64,000 bases of DNA. Origin: Enterococcus quebecensis (lineage in GTDB: Bacteria; Bacillota; Bacilli; Lactobacillales; Enterococcaceae). Positions 52,386 to 62,399 of the stretch are shown here, piece after piece. A program made the translations under genes and the position numbers. A model generated the notes under the pieces. It was not told the origin of the DNA. It was given only the letters and a program-made list of their open reading frames with translations, and searched no databases. Location of the stretch: positions 124,001 through 188,000 of the forward strand of contig NZ_MIKB01000013.1 of assembly GCF_001730365.1 (NCBI RefSeq), read 5' to 3'. Each line of letters opens with the position of its first letter. The first letter of the stretch is position 1.

Positions 52386-54515
52386 TCACTGTACAACTAT
52401 CCAATCGATTTTTTTTACAAAATTTATTGTTTCTTCTAGATCAAAAAACCTTTTAGCATAGATCTCATCTAATAACTCCTTAGGTAAATAATCAGAGTAC
52501 TTTGTTTTAAAAGGCTCTATTTCTACTATTAGCTTTAAAAGCTCTCTCTCTGTTAAAGAAAAATCTTCTATTTGTTTTAATAATCCATGAATATTCTTGT
52601 CATAAGTAAACTTAATCCGACCATAATAATCTCTTCCTTTAACCGTTACTCCTAAATATTTCATCACCCAATAAATTGTCGTCGCAACTTCTGTTGAAGC
52701 AAAAGTTTCCATTATATATTCATTTCGATCATTAAATATCGCTCGATTTTTTCTAGTCAGACCTTTAAAATGATAAACTTTACGGCTATCCTTTAAGAGT
52801 AAAGATGCCTCTTCATCGATATACTCAAACTCTACATCATTACAGAGTAGCTCCATAATTTTCTCACCGATTTTCTCATGAAAACGACTTCCATCTCCCA
52901 AATAACTAGTTGCTCTTCCTTGCTTACCTGAGACTACATAACATTTATTCAACTTATCATCCAGTGAAATTATTTTCCAAATTTGACCTGCTAATATAAT
53001 CTGATCATTTTCTCCCACAAATGGCGTCTTATGTATCTGACCAATTGCTTTAGAACCATGAAAAACCTGATATTCTTCTGGCGACATAAAAATTGCATAG
53101 AAATCTTTACCTCTAAGTAATTTCTCTCCTTCGATTCCAACAACAACCTCACTAGTTTTATCAAATAATTCTAAAATATCTATTTTAATCAAATGCTTAA
53201 CTAGCAAGACCACTTTTTCTTCTTCTAAAGTATGAAAAGCTGGATTAGCCAAAATTCTTCTATAAAGTTCATTTCCGTTAATTCCATTACCTTGCGCACA
53301 TATTGAGATTATCTGTTGAATAGCAATATCGTACGGTAAAATAAAATCTGTGGCAGGTTCTATCCATTTTTCTAAAACTAACTCCATAATTGCTAATGAC
53401 TGAAGTAAATTATCTTCGTCTGTCGCATACAACTGTAAAGTTTGTTCAGATCCTGACTGTCTTCCTGAACGGCCTAGTCGTTGCTTCAAAGAAGAGACTG
53501 AAAAAGTACTATCAAGTTGAATAATCAAATCAACAGATCCGATATCAATTCCTAACTCTAATGTACTAGTTGAAACAATCGATTTAGGTACCTTTGCTTC
53601 TTGCATCATTTTCTCTACATACTCACGCTCTTTTTTATCAATAGATGAATGATGCGCATAATAAGTTTCTCCCACACCTTCCCTTTTGGCTAATCGATTC
53701 AAAAATACTTTAACTTCTTCCACTTTACTTCGGCTATTGCAAAAAATGATTGCTTTGGAATCTCGAGTGAGTTCACGAATATCTTCAAGTAAGTCAACTC
53801 TTAGCATCTTCGTCTCTTCGTTCTTAAATGCCATTAAAGAATACAGTAGCTTCTTATCTGAACCTTTTTCTTCAATAATTGTGACATTGTCTGGATCATA
53901 GTAATCTACCCATTTTTTGACAACTTCATAATCATCAATTGTTGCGGACAATCCAATCACTCTATAATTGGTTTCATTCAATTCTTTTACTCTTGAAAGC
54001 AAAGATTGTAGATGAACACCTCTATCTGATCCTATAAATGAATGGATCTCATCAATCACTACATATTCTACATACTTGAATATTTTCCCGACATCATTAG
54101 GATAATTAATAAATAGACTTTCAATTGATTCAGGCGTTATTTGTAAAATTTCTGTAGGCTTACTCCTAAATTTCTTCTTTATGGATGCGGAGACGTCTCC
54201 ATGCCACTTTGTAATACCAACCCCTAAAGAATCGGAAAGTTCTGTTACACGTTCAAATTGATTGTTAATCAGCGCCTTCAAAGGAGAAACATAAATGACT
54301 CTTAATCCTGTTGTCTTATTTCTTTCAATATCAGATAAAATTGGAAGTAATGCAGCTTCTGTCTTACCAGATGCCGTGGCAGATGAAAGGATAATATTCT
54401 TTTTGGTCGTCAATATTGCAGGTATGGCTTTTTCCTGAATAGGAGTAAATTGCTTCCACTTCATCTCCCAAATTTTTTTCTGCATATTTTTTGATAATAG
54501 TTCAAATGTACTCAT
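52386..54515 (-). CDS. Lhr-like DEAD/DEAH helicase (BrxHI-like)
   Basis: Superfamily 2 helicase of 709 residues. Motif I is SSATASGKTE (about 45-54), motif Ia VSPLKALINNQ, motif II DEIH (155-158), motif III LSAT and motif VI QRLGRSGRQSG. The C-terminal half contains the winged-helix and beta extensions of Lhr-type helicases. It starts 6 bases after the BrxD-like gene. The pairing of an Lhr-like helicase with a BrxD ATPase is known from type 2 BREX systems, but the methylase, PglZ and other BREX genes are absent here. Confidence 0.9.
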   Translation of the reverse strand: MSTFELLSKNMQKKIWEMKWKQFTPIQEKAIPAILTTKKNIILSSATASGKTEAALLPILSDIERNKTTGLRVIYVSPLKALINNQFERVTELSDSLGVGITKWHGDVSASIKKKFRSKPTEILQITPESIESLFINYPNDVGKIFKYVEYVVIDEIHSFIGSDRGVHLQSLLSRVKELNETNYRVIGLSATIDDYEVVKKWVDYYDPDNVTIIEEKGSDKKLLYSLMAFKNEETKMLRVDLLEDIRELTRDSKAIIFCNSRSKVEEVKVFLNRLAKREGVGETYYAHHSSIDKKEREYVEKMMQEAKVPKSIVSTSTLELGIDIGSVDLIIQLDSTFSVSSLKQRLGRSGRQSGSEQTLQLYATDEDNLLQSLAIMELVLEKWIEPATDFILPYDIAIQQIISICAQGNGINGNELYRRILANPAFHTLEEEKVVLLVKHLIKIDILELFDKTSEVVVGIEGEKLLRGKDFYAIFMSPEEYQVFHGSKAIGQIHKTPFVGENDQIILAGQIWKIISLDDKLNKCYVVSGKQGRATSYLGDGSRFHEKIGEKIMELLCNDVEFEYIDEEASLLLKDSRKVYHFKGLTRKNRAIFNDRNEYIMETFASTEVATTIYWVMKYLGVTVKGRDYYGRIKFTYDKNIHGLLKQIEDFSLTERELLKLIVEIEPFKTKYSDYLPKELLDEIYAKRFFDLEETINFVKKIDWIVVQ

Positions 54516-54521
54516 ACTCTG

Positions 54522-55832
54522 CTATCCTTCACTAACTGAAAAACGTGACTTGTTTTTTTTAACTTTTTCTTCCTCAATTTGTTGAACAAAAATCGTTTCA
54601 CGATCAAAAGTTGGATTTTGTTGTAGTATGTTTAAAGCACCTAGGAATCGACGAATAATATCTCCAACTGTTAGAAAGTCTTCTGCACCAGGTAAATTAT
54701 ACATTTCGATCATATAATTTTTTATCTCATTTTCAGTAATTGTTGTTTCATATGAATAATGAGCGGCATGGATATCGCGCAATCGTTGTAATAAAATAAA
54801 CACCTCATCATTTTTTAAAGGGGTCAAACGAATAACAGGTTGTTCAAAATCTCGATACTCATCTGTTTCATATTGGTTTATTTCTAACCTTCTTTTTAAC
54901 GCACCGTAGCTATACAGTCCTCGACGTTCATCCTCTAAAAACTCATTTGTCCCTGAAAAAGTGATGTAAAGTCCTTCAACATTTCCTTGAAGAATATCGT
55001 TATACATTTTCAAAATAGTTTCGTAATTTTTTTCTCTTGTCTGTACATGAGTGATCTTATATAAATTGATTGCTTCATCAAAATTCACGACTAGCCCACT
55101 ATAGCCAATCAATTTGATGAATTGAGATAAAACTTTTAAATAGTTATACCAATTATCATCAGCAATAATTTCTCTTAATCCCAAATCATTTTTTGCTTCT
55201 GTTCTCGTTCCATATTCGCCCCGAAGCCATTTTAATGCGCATCTTTGGAGCTCAACATTTTCCTGTAAAAATCCTGTAAAATACTGAATCAATATTCTAG
55301 AAAACTCGAATCCACCAGTAAATTCATCAAGTTGATTTACAACATCCTTGATCTTTTCTTCAACTGCTTTTACAACCTCAAATGTTTCGATAGCATCAAA
55401 ATCGAGTCCCATCTCATTTAATACTTCTTTTTGACATTCATTTATCCAACGATCAATAATTTTAGGCAATGCATTTCCTTCTGGTTGGGTTGCTGTTGAT
55501 AAATTCTTGATCAACTCGGCATAAATAGATACCGCTTTACCTTCACTTCCATATAATCTTCTTTCGGGTGAAAAATCTGCTGATGCTACAACAAATTTCT
55601 CATTGAATGCCAATTGTTTAATGAAACCTTGGATAAAACTTTTCCCACTACCAAAAGAACCCACAAAAAAGCGAACAACTGATAATCCGCTTTTGATATT
55701 ATCTAAATCTGTCATAATCTGCTTTGCTTCTTCCGTTCTTCCAACCATGATATGTTGAATACCCCTTGTAGGTACAACTCCTCCGTTAAGAGAATTTAAA
55801 ATTACTAAGGAATCCCTTTTTCTAATATTCAT
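54522..55832 (-). CDS. BrxD-type ATP-binding protein (DUF2791 / PF10923)
   Basis: P-loop ATPase of 436 residues. Walker A is GSFGSGKS (residues 58-65), Walker B LVVNFDEAINLYK, sensor region YITFSGTNEFLED, and an Arg-finger-like RRGLYSYGALKRR follows. This layout matches the BREX ATP-binding domain family, thought to load or drive a partner helicase on DNA. It overlaps the TerB gene by 4 bases (ATGA) and precedes the helicase by 6, so the three proteins are made as a coupled set. Confidence 0.9.
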   Translation of the reverse strand: MNIRKRDSLVILNSLNGGVVPTRGIQHIMVGRTEEAKQIMTDLDNIKSGLSVVRFFVGSFGSGKSFIQGFIKQLAFNEKFVVASADFSPERRLYGSEGKAVSIYAELIKNLSTATQPEGNALPKIIDRWINECQKEVLNEMGLDFDAIETFEVVKAVEEKIKDVVNQLDEFTGGFEFSRILIQYFTGFLQENVELQRCALKWLRGEYGTRTEAKNDLGLREIIADDNWYNYLKVLSQFIKLIGYSGLVVNFDEAINLYKITHVQTREKNYETILKMYNDILQGNVEGLYITFSGTNEFLEDERRGLYSYGALKRRLEINQYETDEYRDFEQPVIRLTPLKNDEVFILLQRLRDIHAAHYSYETTITENEIKNYMIEMYNLPGAEDFLTVGDIIRRFLGALNILQQNPTFDRETIFVQQIEEEKVKKNKSRFSVSEG

Positions 55833-57916
55833 ACTTTTTCTATCTCCTTCATCTTAGTTATAATACTTTGGAATTCTTCATATAATTCAATTACACTATC
55901 TTTCTCCTCTATTAGATTATCATCTAAACGATCTAAACTTTTTTCATTTATATCTGTTATCAAAATACTAAGCATCTGACCATGTTTCTTGGCGAAGTGT
56001 TCGGCGTCCTTATTTTCAATTGTTAGATTTTTAAACAAACTGAGAAATGAACGTTCGATTGGATGAAGAGTTTCTGCAAACTCTTCAATTATTTTTTCAT
56101 CGATTTCAACAGATTGAGCAAAAAAATCATTACTGTTAATGCTTGTTGTTTTTTCGACTTGAATTTTAGAGATTCTTTCCATATCATCTTGGCTATCATA
56201 GTCTTCAATCCGTTTGTTTACCTCGCTTACTAAAGCATCTGTTTCTTTTTGAAGTTGCTTGATTCTTTCATCATCAAACACAATTACAACTTGCTGCTTT
56301 TTCTCAACTTGTAAAGGTTGTGGAATTAAGCTTCCAAATGCAGATGTTTCTGGTTCCATCACTTGTTTAAATCTTTTTTTGTTTTTTAAAGTATTCATAT
56401 ATTCCAACATCTCATCATGAAGAGCAGTATGAAAAGGATTATTTTTTATTTCTAATTGACGTTTTTCTCCTTGAATTACTCGAGTAACATTTTCAGCTAA
56501 CTTAAAGAACGCCGAAATATCTTCGTATGCTCTGTCCGTTGCATATATGTGTCGTTCTGAATATGTTTTTACAGAAGTCTCTCTTAAAATAACCATTCCA
56601 GAGAACAAATAGGCTTGTCGGCTTTCTGTTTTTTCTTCAAAATAAACATCTATGATTTTAAGAGACTCTTTTTCATAAAAGTCATTTAACAAAAACGTAC
56701 ACGTTTTAAATGTTTTGTAAATCTGAGAACGATTTGCCTTAAAGAACTTTGTTTCACGATAGTATTTTAAGTATGTTTTCCAAACGGACATAGATATAGT
56801 AGAAATCTCTTTTTCTTCTTTTAAATTTGAGTATAGAGGAGGAGTATAACGTTCATTTATCCATTTTTTAGTTAAATCAGTTTGATTTAGTTCAAGCAAC
56901 ATATCGAAGATGACTTCTTTTAAACGATCAACCCTATATTTTTCTTTATATGCTTCATGTAGGTGTACTAACATACTGACATTAAAAGCTGCATTTTCAT
57001 TAAAAGAATAATTTAGCAATTCATAAGTAAATAAGTATATATATGACAAGTCCACATCTAAAAAGTTTAAATTCAAAGCGTTCGTTCTCCAATAAAAATA
57101 CCAAGCTTTTTGTTCATTGTTCAAATCAGAAAAAGTAGTGTAATAACTCGTTAATTCAACTGGTTCACAATAACTACCTGAACTATTTTTATATTTCAAT
57201 GAATCCCTAATGAATTCTTTTGCACCGAGTGTGCTATATGAATAACTATTCCGATTTGGATCAGCTATCGCTTTTAACAATTCTTCAGGTGTTGTTAGAT
57301 GGCGATATTCAGCTAAAATGATGTCTGATTCATTGTAGAATAATTCTTTTTTACTAGAATAACGATTTGTATTGTATTGTTCTTCTTTCACAAAAATTTT
57401 GTCATCTATTTTATTTTGTACACCTTTCTTTTCCATTCGTATTTTTTCTTCTTTTGACGATTTTACTATTTCAGCCACTACTTGATTCTTAACGTTTCTT
57501 TGCTGAATTTTTATAGTTTCAGCAGGATCTATTTTTTTCTCCCTAATGATTTTTTCTGGCTTTACTTTCATTTTTTTATTTTTATCTTCCGAATTATGCT
57601 GAAAAGATTTGAAGTGAGTGAGTAGCTTTTTCTTGATAGCCAAAACTAGTGGGCTAATCTGGTTCCACCAACTAAAAATTGACTGCTTAATCTGGTCAAT
57701 TTTGTCATAATCTAAATGAACTTTATTGATTGTATCTTCCCACAAAGTGGTTTTAGATTGTTTAATCTTATTTCCTAAAGAAAAAATGCCTAAACCTATC
57801 AAAGCTACTATGGTACCGGAAGTGAAATCATTGCTTGAAACAATTCCACCTAATACACCAAAAAAGAGCCAAAAACCGCCAAATAAATTAAGTATTATCC
57901 CTATTAATTTCTTCAT
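55829..57916 (-). CDS. Membrane-anchored TerB_N/TerB_C domain protein
   Basis: Protein of 695 residues. The ATG at 57916 has GAGGAG seven bases upstream; the reading from 57946 lacks one. The N-terminus has two hydrophobic helices (about 3-24 and 33-48), so the protein is membrane-bound. A Lys/Glu-rich linker follows, then a TerB_N-like domain (about 195-400: ELFYNESDIILAEYRHLTTP, and LNNEQKAWYFYWRTNALN) and a TerB_C-like end (IDEKIIEEFAETLHPIERSF to LDRLDDNLIEE). TerB proteins act in tellurite/stress and phage-resistance systems. First gene of the operon. Confidence 0.85.
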   Translation of the reverse strand: MKKLIGIILNLFGGFWLFFGVLGGIVSSNDFTSGTIVALIGLGIFSLGNKIKQSKTTLWEDTINKVHLDYDKIDQIKQSIFSWWNQISPLVLAIKKKLLTHFKSFQHNSEDKNKKMKVKPEKIIREKKIDPAETIKIQQRNVKNQVVAEIVKSSKEEKIRMEKKGVQNKIDDKIFVKEEQYNTNRYSSKKELFYNESDIILAEYRHLTTPEELLKAIADPNRNSYSYSTLGAKEFIRDSLKYKNSSGSYCEPVELTSYYTTFSDLNNEQKAWYFYWRTNALNLNFLDVDLSYIYLFTYELLNYSFNENAAFNVSMLVHLHEAYKEKYRVDRLKEVIFDMLLELNQTDLTKKWINERYTPPLYSNLKEEKEISTISMSVWKTYLKYYRETKFFKANRSQIYKTFKTCTFLLNDFYEKESLKIIDVYFEEKTESRQAYLFSGMVILRETSVKTYSERHIYATDRAYEDISAFFKLAENVTRVIQGEKRQLEIKNNPFHTALHDEMLEYMNTLKNKKRFKQVMEPETSAFGSLIPQPLQVEKKQQVVIVFDDERIKQLQKETDALVSEVNKRIEDYDSQDDMERISKIQVEKTTSINSNDFFAQSVEIDEKIIEEFAETLHPIERSFLSLFKNLTIENKDAEHFAKKHGQMLSILITDINEKSLDRLDDNLIEEKDSVIELYEEFQSIITKMKEIEKV

Positions 57917-58088
57917 CTTCAATCTCCTCAAAATAAATCGAATCAAAAAATTTCATATATTTATTAATATTATTGTAACAAATTTCGTAACAGAATACAC
58001 GACAATTAGATTGATTTTAATTTCACTGAGTTTTACAATAGTGGTAATCCAATAGTTATCCACTTCATTTAGAAAGAAGGAACGTTTT

Positions 58089-59015
58089 ATGAAAGATACT
58101 TTTATTGCTTTAGATGTAGAAACAGCCAATAACAACAGACAAAGTATATGCTCAATTGGACTTGTTAAATTTGAAAATGGTCTAATAACAGATGAGTTCT
58201 ATAGTCTGATTAATCCTGAAGAAGAATTTGATTCTTTTAATACTAGTATTCATGGAATCGATTATGATCTGGTAAAAGAATCGCCTTCATATAAAATATT
58301 ACGACCTAAACTAATTGAATTTATTGAAGATTCACCAATTGTTTGTCACTTTGCTCAGTTTGATACTGGTGCTATTCGTGACGCAAATAGTAAATATGAT
58401 TTAGAAAATTTTGAATTTAACTATCTTTGCACTTACCAACTTTCTCGTGCTTTATTAACAAGGTTATCTTATAAACTAAAAAATTTGGCAAAAGAGTTTA
58501 ATATTTCTTTTAAGCATCATGATGCATTAGAAGACGCCCGAGCATGTGGACTATTATTACTTGAGCTAGCTAAATTAAACTCTAGTATGACAATAGAAGA
58601 GCTTTTAGAGCATGCTAATTATAAACATTTAGGTAAAGTTACCCATTCTGATTTTAGCGGATTTAGAAAAAAAGCTAATTCATCTTCTAAAAATTTGACT
58701 CTTTCTCTTACTGAAGCTGATTCTAGTACTTTTAATCAAGATCATGAATTTTATCAAAAAAATATTGTTTTCACTGGAACTCTCGCTTCGATGAATAGAC
58801 GTGATGCTATGCAGCTTGTAAAAAATATTGGCGGTACACCACAGAATGGTGTGAATCAACAAACCAATTTTTTAGTTATGGGTGAACAAGACTTATCGAA
58901 AGTTGATAGTTCCGGCAAAAGCTCTAAGATAAAGAAGGCTGAGGGAATGTTAGCTAGAGGGTTAGATGTTCAATTATTAGGAGAAAATGATTTTCTGAAA
59001 CTAATGAATGAGTAA
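58089..59015 (+). CDS. DEDD exonuclease with C-terminal BRCT domain
   Basis: Protein of 308 residues. The N-terminal 170 residues are a DnaQ-like 3'-5' exonuclease: FIALDVETAN (ExoI, Asp and Glu), CHFAQFDTGA (ExoII) and HHDALEDARA (ExoIII, DEDDh type). The C-terminus is a BRCT domain (NIVFTGTLASMNRRDAMQLV, NFLVMGEQD). This exonuclease-BRCT fusion is known in Firmicutes as an epsilon-like protein. It is divergent from the TerB operon across about 170 bases. GAAGGAA is the ribosome site. Confidence 0.9.
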   Translation: MKDTFIALDVETANNNRQSICSIGLVKFENGLITDEFYSLINPEEEFDSFNTSIHGIDYDLVKESPSYKILRPKLIEFIEDSPIVCHFAQFDTGAIRDANSKYDLENFEFNYLCTYQLSRALLTRLSYKLKNLAKEFNISFKHHDALEDARACGLLLLELAKLNSSMTIEELLEHANYKHLGKVTHSDFSGFRKKANSSSKNLTLSLTEADSSTFNQDHEFYQKNIVFTGTLASMNRRDAMQLVKNIGGTPQNGVNQQTNFLVMGEQDLSKVDSSGKSSKIKKAEGMLARGLDVQLLGENDFLKLMNE

Positions 59016-59035
59016 TTTATTAATAAATTTTGATT

Positions 59036-59071
59036 TGAAAAAGGATTTCTCCTTGAGAAATCCTTTTTTTC
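59036..59071. terminator. Bidirectional terminator
   Basis: Perfect arms AAAAAGGATTTCTC and GAGAAATCCTTTTT with a 3-base loop, between the exonuclease gene and the ATP-grasp operon. Confidence 0.93.
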
Positions 59072-59072
59072 T

Positions 59073-60305
59073 TTATCTAGAAAGTCTTCTAACTGAACCA
59101 TCTTCCATTTCAAGAATAACTGTTTCTATTACTTTATCAACTATTTGTTGGACACTGATATATGAGGAGCAATGAAATAAAACAAAGAATTTACGATTAT
59201 TACTATTATCAATCTTATCATTGATTACATTCAAACAAATTCGATTAGAAATTGTTACAATTTCAGGAAGGTTTACAATGGAGTCAACTCCAATTATGTT
59301 CTTAATCGGTTCCTCAGGACAAGAAAAATACTGAATGGAATAATAATCAGAACAATTAAGTTGATCTGTGTAAGTTTTTTTATGGACCAAATAATCAAAA
59401 ATTGGTCTAACAATATCTTTTTTAAAAGCATATTGTATAAGTTCTACAATTTTGTCTCCACTGTATCTTGTATGAGCTTCAATTATAAATAAACCAAGAT
59501 GATTAATTTTAACTTCTAAAAATGCTGGACCAAATTCAATTCCCAATACATCGACAATTTTTTCTATTTTCCCTTGATAGCTATTCAATATCATTTCACT
59601 TTGAGGTGCTGGAACAACATGTCCCGATTCAACTACTGTATCTTTAAAAAGAAACTTTTCTGTAATTCCGATAATATGAACATTTTTATCAAATACTAAC
59701 ATTTCAATTGAATACTCTTTTCCATCAATATATTGTTCCAATAATACCTCCCCAGTATTGCTCAATGTTTGAACTATTTCAAAGTATTCTTTTAGGTCGG
59801 TATCTTTTTCAATCACCTTTACTCCAACACTACCAGCAAGATTATTAGGTTTTAGAACGATTTTTTTATTATGTTTATGAAAAAAAGCCTGCGCTTCTTC
59901 AAGTGTTTTACACATTTCAAAATCTGTTTGATCTAGCCCAGCTTTACGTAGTATTTTTCTTGTTCTGTTTTTATCAATAGTCAATCGAACAACATCTTCT
60001 TTAACTCCAAATAACGCATATTTTTCAGCTATTTTACTGACGGAAAGTAACGCAACTTCTCTAAAACTAAAAATATAACGAATATTAGTCTTCGAATTAT
60101 GTTTTTCAAAACAAGCTAAAAGATCATTATAATTACTGATATCTACATAATCTTTAGTAATTGTTTCCGGAACAAGTTTTTCATGTGTTTCAAACATCTC
60201 TTGTGTATCGACTATAATAACATCAAGATTCAGCTCTTTACAACTTTCTAACGTATTAGTAATTGTTGATGTTGCAATTCCTACAAGAAAAAGGCTTTCT
60301 TTCAT
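59073..60305 (-). CDS. ATP-grasp ligase A
   Basis: ATP-grasp enzyme of 410 residues, which would join a carboxylate to an amine through an acyl-phosphate. Visible are the ATP-binding Lys in KIVLKPNNLAGSVGV, the hinge VLLEQYIDGKEYSIEM and the metal-binding end GPAFLEVKINHLGLFIIEAH with T-R-Y-S-G. It resembles the L-amino-acid ligase (BacD-like) and carbamoyl-phosphate-type clade more than PurK or DdlB. It is the last gene of the six-gene operon; ligase B ends 13 bases upstream. Substrates unknown. Confidence 0.87.
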   Translation of the reverse strand: MKESLFLVGIATSTITNTLESCKELNLDVIIVDTQEMFETHEKLVPETITKDYVDISNYNDLLACFEKHNSKTNIRYIFSFREVALLSVSKIAEKYALFGVKEDVVRLTIDKNRTRKILRKAGLDQTDFEMCKTLEEAQAFFHKHNKKIVLKPNNLAGSVGVKVIEKDTDLKEYFEIVQTLSNTGEVLLEQYIDGKEYSIEMLVFDKNVHIIGITEKFLFKDTVVESGHVVPAPQSEMILNSYQGKIEKIVDVLGIEFGPAFLEVKINHLGLFIIEAHTRYSGDKIVELIQYAFKKDIVRPIFDYLVHKKTYTDQLNCSDYYSIQYFSCPEEPIKNIIGVDSIVNLPEIVTISNRICLNVINDKIDNSNNRKFFVLFHCSSYISVQQIVDKVIETVILEMEDGSVRRLSR

Positions 60306-60318
60306 AACTTAAATCCTC

Positions 60319-61506
60319 CTAAACTGCTTCAATTTCATAATAATTTTGGATGTATTCCAACGTTTTTTGAAGTTCTCTTAATGTTTTACATTGTAGATAG
60401 ACTATAGCTGAAAAGAAAATAGAGGATCGTTCACCTTCCATTTTATCTCCTACATTGTAAAAATTTTCAACTTTTACAATTGAATTATTCTCATTTTTTG
60501 TAGGTATTTTCAATTTTTGAATCGTACCATTTTCACCAGGCAATCCGACCCAAGCAAAGAAACCACTCACTTCTTGTTTGTTTTTTATAGTTTCTAAGTC
60601 TCCAAAAATACAGCTTGAAAGTGAAACACCATATTTTTGGTAGATTGTTTCCTGAATGCCTGCCCCACCAATTCGAGTAGTAATTTCTCCAAAATACATT
60701 TTTCCCATTTGGTCTGTATAGGTCTCTAAATGAATTACTTCATTTTCCATATGCAACTGTTTTATAATTTCTTTCAGTATCTTTAAAATTTCTTTAACTT
60801 CTTTATTTTCTGAAGTTAAAATAACGGAACCGTTTAGCCCGCCTAAGTGACCCAGTAACGGAGAAAAATAGCGAGAAATAGATTGGAATACAATTTTTCC
60901 ATTTGAAATTACTGCATCACAATGATATTCGTTTTGAATTTTGATAAATTCTTCTGCTATAACTGGCTCTTGATTGGAAAAAATTTCTTCGATATCTGGA
61001 CTTTCAGGATCAAATGAGTTTTCTAGCTTTATTGTCTTTTTTGTTCCAGAACCAACTGCTGGTTTTACAACAATTGGATAATCCGACGTTTCAACAAGAT
61101 AAGTTAATTCCTCTACATTAGCAATTGAAAAAAATTCGCCTATTTTGATATGCTGCTTTAAAAGATTTTTCATGGTTAGTTTGTTAGACGTTGCTAATCC
61201 AATCGTTATACTTGATCCAACGATGCCAAAGTATGAGCGAAGAAAACCAGCTGCAAACAAACTTTTTTCAGTAGTTGCTATAATCTCATCTATTTTTTGT
61301 TCTTGTTCTATCTGTAAAAATTTTTGTTTCAAAGTTTTAATATCAAAGTATGAACTAATTCCATAGAAACTACAATATGAGGAATCGTACAAAGGACGGT
61401 ATTCTTCCTTTCCCAATATTGATATCTTAATATCTGATTTTTCATTGATATCAGCTAATTTATCAATAATTTTAGTTTTATCAGAATTTAAAACGAGAAT
61501 ATGCAT
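60319..61506 (-). CDS. ATP-grasp ligase B
   Basis: Second ATP-grasp enzyme, 395 residues, only distantly similar to ligase A. The ATP Lys lies in YPIVVKPAVGSGTKKT, the hinge in VIAEEFIKIQNEYHCDA, and the metal end in MYFGEITTRIGGAGIQ. The strong ribosome site TAGGAGGTGC precedes the ATG. The N-terminal 90 residues form a pre-ATP-grasp Rossmann-like domain. Two ligases in one operon suggest a product with two amide-like bonds, or a ligase and a modifier; this is inference. Confidence 0.87.
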   Translation of the reverse strand: MHILVLNSDKTKIIDKLADINEKSDIKISILGKEEYRPLYDSSYCSFYGISSYFDIKTLKQKFLQIEQEQKIDEIIATTEKSLFAAGFLRSYFGIVGSSITIGLATSNKLTMKNLLKQHIKIGEFFSIANVEELTYLVETSDYPIVVKPAVGSGTKKTIKLENSFDPESPDIEEIFSNQEPVIAEEFIKIQNEYHCDAVISNGKIVFQSISRYFSPLLGHLGGLNGSVILTSENKEVKEILKILKEIIKQLHMENEVIHLETYTDQMGKMYFGEITTRIGGAGIQETIYQKYGVSLSSCIFGDLETIKNKQEVSGFFAWVGLPGENGTIQKLKIPTKNENNSIVKVENFYNVGDKMEGERSSIFFSAIVYLQCKTLRELQKTLEYIQNYYEIEAV

Positions 61507-61520
61507 TTTGCACCTCCTAA

Positions 61521-62141
61521 TTAGTGGTAAAAAGTTATGATGTTATTTTTTGTATCAAGTATCACATATGACAGTGGATCATTTTTAATAGCTCCAACAT
61601 TTATCAAATACTTCTTATTAGGATCTAAAAATATTGGTTTTGAATAGGTAAAATCTATTTTTATTGGTTGACTATCAACAACTTCAAAAAATGCGTCATG
61701 ATGACTGTGACCATAAAATAAGCAAAAAGGATTCCGGATATCTACATTTGGGCACCATAAATCATAGTCAATTTCTTCCCACACAAATTGTTGACCATGG
61801 ATAAATAAAAAACGTTCTTCTAATAGTACTGTTTCCTGCATATTGTTCAGTAGTTCGTATAGTTTTCTAGGCAACTTCTCAGAAGGAACTAACTGCTCCA
61901 GTCGTTCCTCCTGATTACCTTTAATCATCCTAACAGAATCTAATACTTCAGTCATTTTAGGATTATAGTAAAGAACTTGATCAAGAGTTTCAAAACGAAA
62001 CGTTTCTAATTTTGATTTTGAAACAAGTACTTCAAAGATATCTCCCAAACAAATAACTGGCTTACTTATATATATAGATAACACTTTCAACAAATGCTCC
62101 AGATTATCATGAATATCAGATAGGATAATGTATTCTGTCAT
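61521..62141 (-). CDS. Calcineurin-like phosphoesterase of the biosynthetic operon
   Basis: Small metallophosphatase of 206 residues: ILSDIHDNLEH, CLGDIFE, IKGNQEERL (GNQE instead of GNHD/E), FIHGQQ and YGHSHHDAF give metal ligands in the usual order. It overlaps the glutaredoxin gene by 4 bases (ATGA), so it is translationally coupled. In a pathway with ligases it may remove a phosphate from an intermediate. Distinct from the larger phosphoesterase at 49674. Confidence 0.88.
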   Translation of the reverse strand: MTEYIILSDIHDNLEHLLKVLSIYISKPVICLGDIFEVLVSKSKLETFRFETLDQVLYYNPKMTEVLDSVRMIKGNQEERLEQLVPSEKLPRKLYELLNNMQETVLLEERFLFIHGQQFVWEEIDYDLWCPNVDIRNPFCLFYGHSHHDAFFEVVDSQPIKIDFTYSKPIFLDPNKKYLINVGAIKNDPLSYVILDTKNNIITFYH

Positions 62142-62398
62142 CGTTGATTTTCACTTCTGTCAAAATGAAGGTTCAAATAATCGAGAATATGCTGATTGAA
62201 TTCTAATTTTCCAGGAATAACATTTTTCCCATCTATCAACGCCGGAATAAAATGGTTCCCTGTGATCTTTTGCATCACTACTCTCTCTGTTCTAGTTTTC
62301 GGTAAATTTATACAAATGTAATCCAAACCCAACTGAGTCATTCTTTCTCTCACACTTCTACAGTATGGACAGGTTTCACGTTGAAACAATGTCAGCAT
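62138..62398 (-). CDS. Glutaredoxin-like protein
   Basis: Thioredoxin-fold protein of 86 residues beginning MLTLFQRETCPYCRSV. The redox CPYC motif is followed by the cis-Pro loop in HFIPALIDG. The ATG at 62398 lies 1 base after the aminotransferase stop and has GGAGG at the right distance; the upstream in-frame start would lie in the aminotransferase gene. It could reduce a disulphide, carry sulphur, or deliver a thiol to the pathway; which one is unknown. Confidence 0.9.
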   Translation of the reverse strand: MLTLFQRETCPYCRSVRERMTQLGLDYICINLPKTRTERVVMQKITGNHFIPALIDGKNVIPGKLEFNQHILDYLNLHFDRSENQR

Positions 62399-62399
62399 G

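Noticed and set aside
52386-57916. Complete BREX system
   Set aside because: Only BrxD-like and Lhr-like helicase genes are present; PglX, PglZ, BrxA/B/C/L are absent from the window.
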